Both the position numbers and the translations under genes were made by a program. From NCBI RefSeq assembly GCF_016625195.1, contig NZ_JACVUP010000015.1, forward strand, positions 62,001 to 126,000: 64,000 nucleotides of DNA, written 5' to 3'. The DNA is from Erwinia sp. S63 (GTDB lineage: Bacteria > Pseudomonadota > Gammaproteobacteria > Enterobacterales > Enterobacteriaceae). Below the pieces are notes generated by a model. That model searched no databases, was not told the DNA's origin, and saw only the letters and a list, made by a program, of their open reading frames with translations. How positions within the stretch are numbered: position 1 is the stretch's first letter; each line of letters begins with the position of its first letter. This document shows, one piece after another, positions 60,806-64,000 of this stretch.

Positions 60806-62182
60806 CTATTTATTGAGGGTTTGTGACAGCGCCGGAAGGTCATCCAGTGCTGCGCCCTTTATTTTCAGAGACAGAGAAACATTGCGATGAAGCACAATGC
60901 TGATCGCAGCCAGTAGCGCGGGTAGCGCGAGAATAAAGAAAATTGCCGACTGCGCCGGGAACGCACCCATCAGCAAGCCGCCAATCGAAGAACTGAGAAT
61001 CGCACCGGTACGGCCTATGCCGTGCATCCAGCTCACGCCGGTGGCGCGCATTTCGGTAGGGTAATAAGCAGGGGAATACACCTGTAGACCATTCTGTGCG
61101 CCATTAATACACATGCCGATAATGAAAATGAATACGCCCAGCGCCACCCCGGAAAACGCGAAGATGCCTTGTGCTAGCAAGCAGAGACAACCCAGCAGAT
61201 AGACCACACCAATCACTACTCTGGCGTTGCATTTATCCATCAATGCACCGACCAGAATACCGCCCAGCGGACCGCCAAGCTGGAATAACCCCGCCAGAAT
61301 CGCCGCTTGTTCGAGGGAAATACCGCCCGAGCGCATAATGGTCGGCAGCCAGCCGTTAAGCAGATAAATCACGAACAGCCCCATGAAGTATGTCACCCAC
61401 AAAATGATCGTGCCGCGAGCAAAACCGTGGTGGAAGAGCTGGGAGATGGTGCTGTTGCGATTGATGCGGGGAGAGTTGAGCACGAACGCCGTATCCTGCT
61501 GAAACTGGCCGCCCATGCGATTAAGCAGCGCAGCAATCTGCGCGCGAGGTGCCCGGCGCACCACCAAATTTAACGCGGATTCGGGTAGCAGATAACCTAA
61601 TAAGGGCAGCAGGAGCAGCGGCAGTGCACCGCCGAAAATCAATACCGCATTCCAGTGATAGTGCGCCAGCAACGCGGCCGCGATAAAGCCCCCCAGACCG
61701 GAGCCGATATTAAAGCCGCTGAACATCAGGGTAATCATCACGCCCTTACGACGCTCAGGCATATATTCTGCCAGCAGCGTGACGCAATTGGGCATGACTG
61801 CGCCCAGCCCGAGCCCGGCAATGAATCGCATCATCGCCATTTGCAGCGGCGTGCTGGCGAAGGCGCAAATCAGACTGAGAGCGGAGAACATCATTACCGC
61901 GAGCAGGATGATTTTTTTTCGGCCAAATCGATCGGATAAGGGACCCGCGATCAATGCGCCAATCGCCACGCCAAACATCGCCGCGCCAAGAATCGGCCCC
62001 ATCGCGGCGCGTGAGATATGCCACTGCTCAATCAGCGCAGGCGCAATAAATCCCATCACGGCAGCATCGTAACCGTCGAACATAATGATGATCAGGCAGA
62101 GGAATAACACGCGCCACTGAAAGGCGGAAATGGGTCGCGAATCAATCCAGGCTTTGATGTCGACCAGCTTATTTGTATTCAT
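60806..62182 (-). CDS. MFS aromatic acid:proton symporter (AAHS family)
   Basis: 458-residue 12-helix permease. The AAHS signature IIIMFDGYDAAVMGFIAPAL is in helix 1 and motif A GPLSDRFGRKK in the first loop. GLGAVMPNCVTLLAEYMPERRKG in helix 4-5 is as in PcaK, BenK and GalT. It imports an aromatic acid, perhaps gallate, protocatechuate or a hydroxyphenyl acid. Start ATG 62182 follows GAGAGAGCG. It heads the dioxygenase transcript and its promoter lies in the 236-base gap after the LysR gene. Confidence 0.87.
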   Translation of the reverse strand: MNTNKLVDIKAWIDSRPISAFQWRVLFLCLIIIMFDGYDAAVMGFIAPALIEQWHISRAAMGPILGAAMFGVAIGALIAGPLSDRFGRKKIILLAVMMFSALSLICAFASTPLQMAMMRFIAGLGLGAVMPNCVTLLAEYMPERRKGVMITLMFSGFNIGSGLGGFIAAALLAHYHWNAVLIFGGALPLLLLPLLGYLLPESALNLVVRRAPRAQIAALLNRMGGQFQQDTAFVLNSPRINRNSTISQLFHHGFARGTIILWVTYFMGLFVIYLLNGWLPTIMRSGGISLEQAAILAGLFQLGGPLGGILVGALMDKCNARVVIGVVYLLGCLCLLAQGIFAFSGVALGVFIFIIGMCINGAQNGLQVYSPAYYPTEMRATGVSWMHGIGRTGAILSSSIGGLLMGAFPAQSAIFFILALPALLAAISIVLHRNVSLSLKIKGAALDDLPALSQTLNK

Positions 62183-62248
62183 ACGTTCGCTCTCTCTTCG
62201 GGCACGCAAAGTCTATTGAATGACAAGTCATGATTAACTATTCCAGCT

Positions 62249-62266
62249 ACACGGTAAGCACCGTGT
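62249..62266. promoter_or_regulatory. Inverted repeat upstream of the aromatic permease
   Basis: ACACGGT-aagc-ACCGTGT is a perfect 7-base dyad 67-84 bases before the permease start. It could be the site of the LysR-type regulator next door or end its transcript; no T run is present. The remaining gap (62183-62418) holds no gene. Confidence 0.45.
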
Positions 62267-62418
62267 GGCAGGCTGTCTGTCAAAAAAGGCTTTTAGCGAT
62301 ATGAGTTACGTTTATATTGTGAGCGAGTTGTCATAATCCACGGTGTAAATGCGGGTTTGTGCTGCCCGTGGGAAAGGGGGGAGGGGTAAACGGCGTATCA
62401 ACATTGTATGAATTTCGT

Positions 62419-63648
62419 TTAGGTCGCTGTCGTATTAGCTTCGGCGTTGATGCACTTAATCAGTGCCAGTGTGGCCGGGGAATGCAGCGCACCCGCGCGC
62501 AATGTGATGCCAATATCACGACGCGTATCGGGCAGAGTGAAGGATAAAGGTTTAAGCGTGCCCGACTTCAATTCGTACTCCAGTTGGTGCCATGACACGG
62601 CTGCCACCATGTCGGAGTCCATTAATAAGCCGCGCACGATCGCCAGGTCACCGCTCTCCACCACCGGTTTGGGTGACGGGATGTCCAGCGTCGCAAAGGC
62701 GTGTTCTAAGAGATGGCGGGCCGGGCTGTTTTCACGTGGCAAAATCCACTGTGTGTCGGCGAGATCGGCAGCGGTTAACGTTCGACCGGCTAACGGATGT
62801 TGTGGCCTGGCGAGCAGAACCAGCTCTTCGCTGAACAACGGCCGGTTATCGATATCGGTGACGTTGCTGTCATGACGCAAGGCTCCGACAATTAGATCAA
62901 CGTCACCTGCACGGAGTTCGGTAATCAGCGTGCTAAAGGCACTTTCGTTGGTCACGACTTTGATCGCCGGATGTGCCGTCACCAGGCGGGTGATCGCGCG
63001 GGGCAATAACACACTGCGGCACAAAGGTAGTGCGCCGATATGCACTGTGCCCTGCAGAACACCTTGCTGGGCGGCAAGATCTTCCGGGATATGGCGAATT
63101 TCATTCAGGGCACGGCTGATATGTGGCGCCATCTCACGTGCGGCGGCCGTCGGCTGCATACCTCGCGGCGAGCGCTGGAACAGCACGATATTAGCCCCTT
63201 TCTCCAGCACCTTGAGCGCTGCACTGACGGCGGGCTGGCTGATATCCAGCGAGCTGGCCACGCTTTGCGTGTGCTGCAGATGAAACAGCCGTAAAAATAT
63301 CTGCAGGCGTCTGACGTTGAACAACCAAATCGGTTCGGCGTCATCCCGCATGGACTCGCGCAGTTTAAATCGAGCGAGAAGTGCAGGTATCTGTTTGAGT
63401 TCCTGGAGGGCACGCTGTGCGCGGGGCAGTACACATTTGCCATTCTCGGTGAGCAGCATCCCGCTGGCATGACGTTCAAACAAAGGCGTGGCAAGAGTGT
63501 GTTCCAGATCACGTATCGATCGTGTTACCGCCGATTGTGTGCGAAATAAATCTTCCGCAGCCTCCGAGACGGTTCCCCGTTCTGCAATCATACAAAGTGA
63601 CCTTATCTGCATGATTTTAATGTGGTTAGTGTCTTCCTGTTCCTGCAT
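62419..63648 (-). CDS. LysR-type regulator with two DNA-binding domains
   Basis: 409 residues, about 100 more than the usual LysR protein. The excess is a second N-terminal winged helix: HTH1 about 11-71 (AAEDLFRTQSAVTRSIRDLE, then LFERH) and HTH2 about 111-170 (ASSLDISQPAVSAALKVLE, then LFQRS). A normal effector domain follows (GTVHIGALPLCRSVLLP, LRAGDVDLIVGALRHD, LLMDSDMVAAVSWHQLE). The start ATG follows GGAGCAGAGGG. It is divergent from the GalB-like gene and upstream of the permease, so it probably governs both. Confidence 0.88.
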   Translation of the reverse strand: MQEQEDTNHIKIMQIRSLCMIAERGTVSEAAEDLFRTQSAVTRSIRDLEHTLATPLFERHASGMLLTENGKCVLPRAQRALQELKQIPALLARFKLRESMRDDAEPIWLFNVRRLQIFLRLFHLQHTQSVASSLDISQPAVSAALKVLEKGANIVLFQRSPRGMQPTAAAREMAPHISRALNEIRHIPEDLAAQQGVLQGTVHIGALPLCRSVLLPRAITRLVTAHPAIKVVTNESAFSTLITELRAGDVDLIVGALRHDSNVTDIDNRPLFSEELVLLARPQHPLAGRTLTAADLADTQWILPRENSPARHLLEHAFATLDIPSPKPVVESGDLAIVRGLLMDSDMVAAVSWHQLEYELKSGTLKPLSFTLPDTRRDIGITLRAGALHSPATLALIKCINAEANTTAT

Positions 63649-63777
63649 GCCCTCTGCTCCTGAACCTCAGATAATGATCACAACATAAATAAAAATCATA
63701 GCTCGTACAATGAAAGGCATTATTCGGCCTGGATGCTGCGTGTCAGGATGAAAAAAACGCAACAGAAGGGGAACACA

Positions 63778-64000
63778 ATGGAAAATACAGAGAAAAAGAG
63801 TGCCTTGGTGGTCAGTGCCCATTCCGCTGACTTTGTCTGGCGCGCAGGCGGTGCCATCGCGTTGCACAGTGCGAGCGGCTATGACGTGCACGTCGTCTGC
63901 CTCTCTTACGGGGAGCGCGGTGAGTCGGCAAAACTGTGGCGCAAAGGCAATATGAACGAGCAGACCGTCAAGCAGCATCGACAGGCCGAGGCCGAACGGG
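63778..64000 (+). CDS. galB: GalB-like 4-oxalomesaconate hydratase (3' partial)
   Basis: The first 74 codons of a PIG-L/LmbE-fold protein; the rest is beyond the window. VVSAHSADFVWRAGGAIALHSASGYDVHVVCLSYGERGES has the metal motif H-x2-D with the DFVWRAGGAIA version I associate with GalB of Pseudomonas putida, where it hydrates 4-oxalomesaconate in gallate degradation. Start ATG follows AAGGGGAACAC. Position beside an aromatic permease, dioxygenase and LysR regulator supports the call. Other PIG-L deacetylases remain possible. Confidence 0.7.
   Translation, partial: MENTEKKSALVVSAHSADFVWRAGGAIALHSASGYDVHVVCLSYGERGESAKLWRKGNMNEQTVKQHRQAEAER

Noticed and set aside
1..64000. tRNA, rRNA, prophage or insertion sequences
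   Set aside because: No transposase, integrase or phage genes and no tRNA-like cloverleaf or CCA end were seen in any gap; a covariance-model scan was not possible.

Overview
The window reads as chromosome of an enterobacterium close to Pantoea/Erwinia. The left end keeps the E. coli ynfL-mlc-ynfK-ynfD-ynfB-ynfA-ydfG gene set, dcp follows later, and most proteins look enterobacterial. Base composition is even and moderately GC-rich except at about 12.3-14.4 kb, which is clearly AT-rich.

Layout. 0-12 kb: sugar repressor Mlc, a dethiobiotin synthetase homologue, an NCS2 purine permease, a four-gene osmoprotectant ABC transporter (OsmU type), a DHA2 exporter, small Ynf proteins and YdfG. 12.4-14.2 kb: an AT-rich two-gene cassette with a 1-nt overlap, encoding an SMC/ABC-like ATPase and a small TOPRIM-like protein. 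It looks like an anti-phage module and fits no named type exactly. 14.5-19.5 kb: two chemoreceptors and an exported MetX-like hydrolase. 20-29.4 kb: purine catabolism (guaD-xdhABC and urate hydroxylase hpxO) around dcp. I see sigma-54 (-24/-12) promoters at the permease, guaD and hpxO, with NtrC-like sites upstream of guaD and hpxO. 29.6-31.2 kb: a Cys-rich exported peptide and a class A acid phosphatase.

31.4-35.9 kb: a cupin plus a kinase/aldolase/FAD-dehydrogenase operon for an unknown polyol. 36-44.3 kb: class C beta-lactamase, LysE exporter, ABM and VOC proteins, a ToxR-like membrane regulator with a coupled membrane partner, an orphan LuxR regulator with a degenerate receiver, YbiU, a DeoR regulator and a GNAT enzyme. 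44.3-55 kb: a full erythritol-type cluster, eryABCD on the minus strand and divergent DUF2291-ABC transporter-DeoR on the plus strand. 55-57.8 kb: a catalase-like peroxidase, cytochrome b561 and a TetR regulator, with two near-identical operators controlling the peroxidase operon and a 66-aa protein. 58-64 kb: OsmB, then an aromatic catabolism region: Tat-signal amidohydrolase, extradiol dioxygenase, aromatic-acid permease, a LysR regulator with two DNA-binding domains, and the start of a GalB-like hydratase cut by the window edge.

The joint theme is use of plant and soil nutrients (purines as nitrogen source, erythritol and another polyol, aromatic acids) plus stress functions. I saw no tRNA, rRNA, CRISPR array, prophage or insertion sequence. 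Family calls come from recognising sequence; no database search was run.
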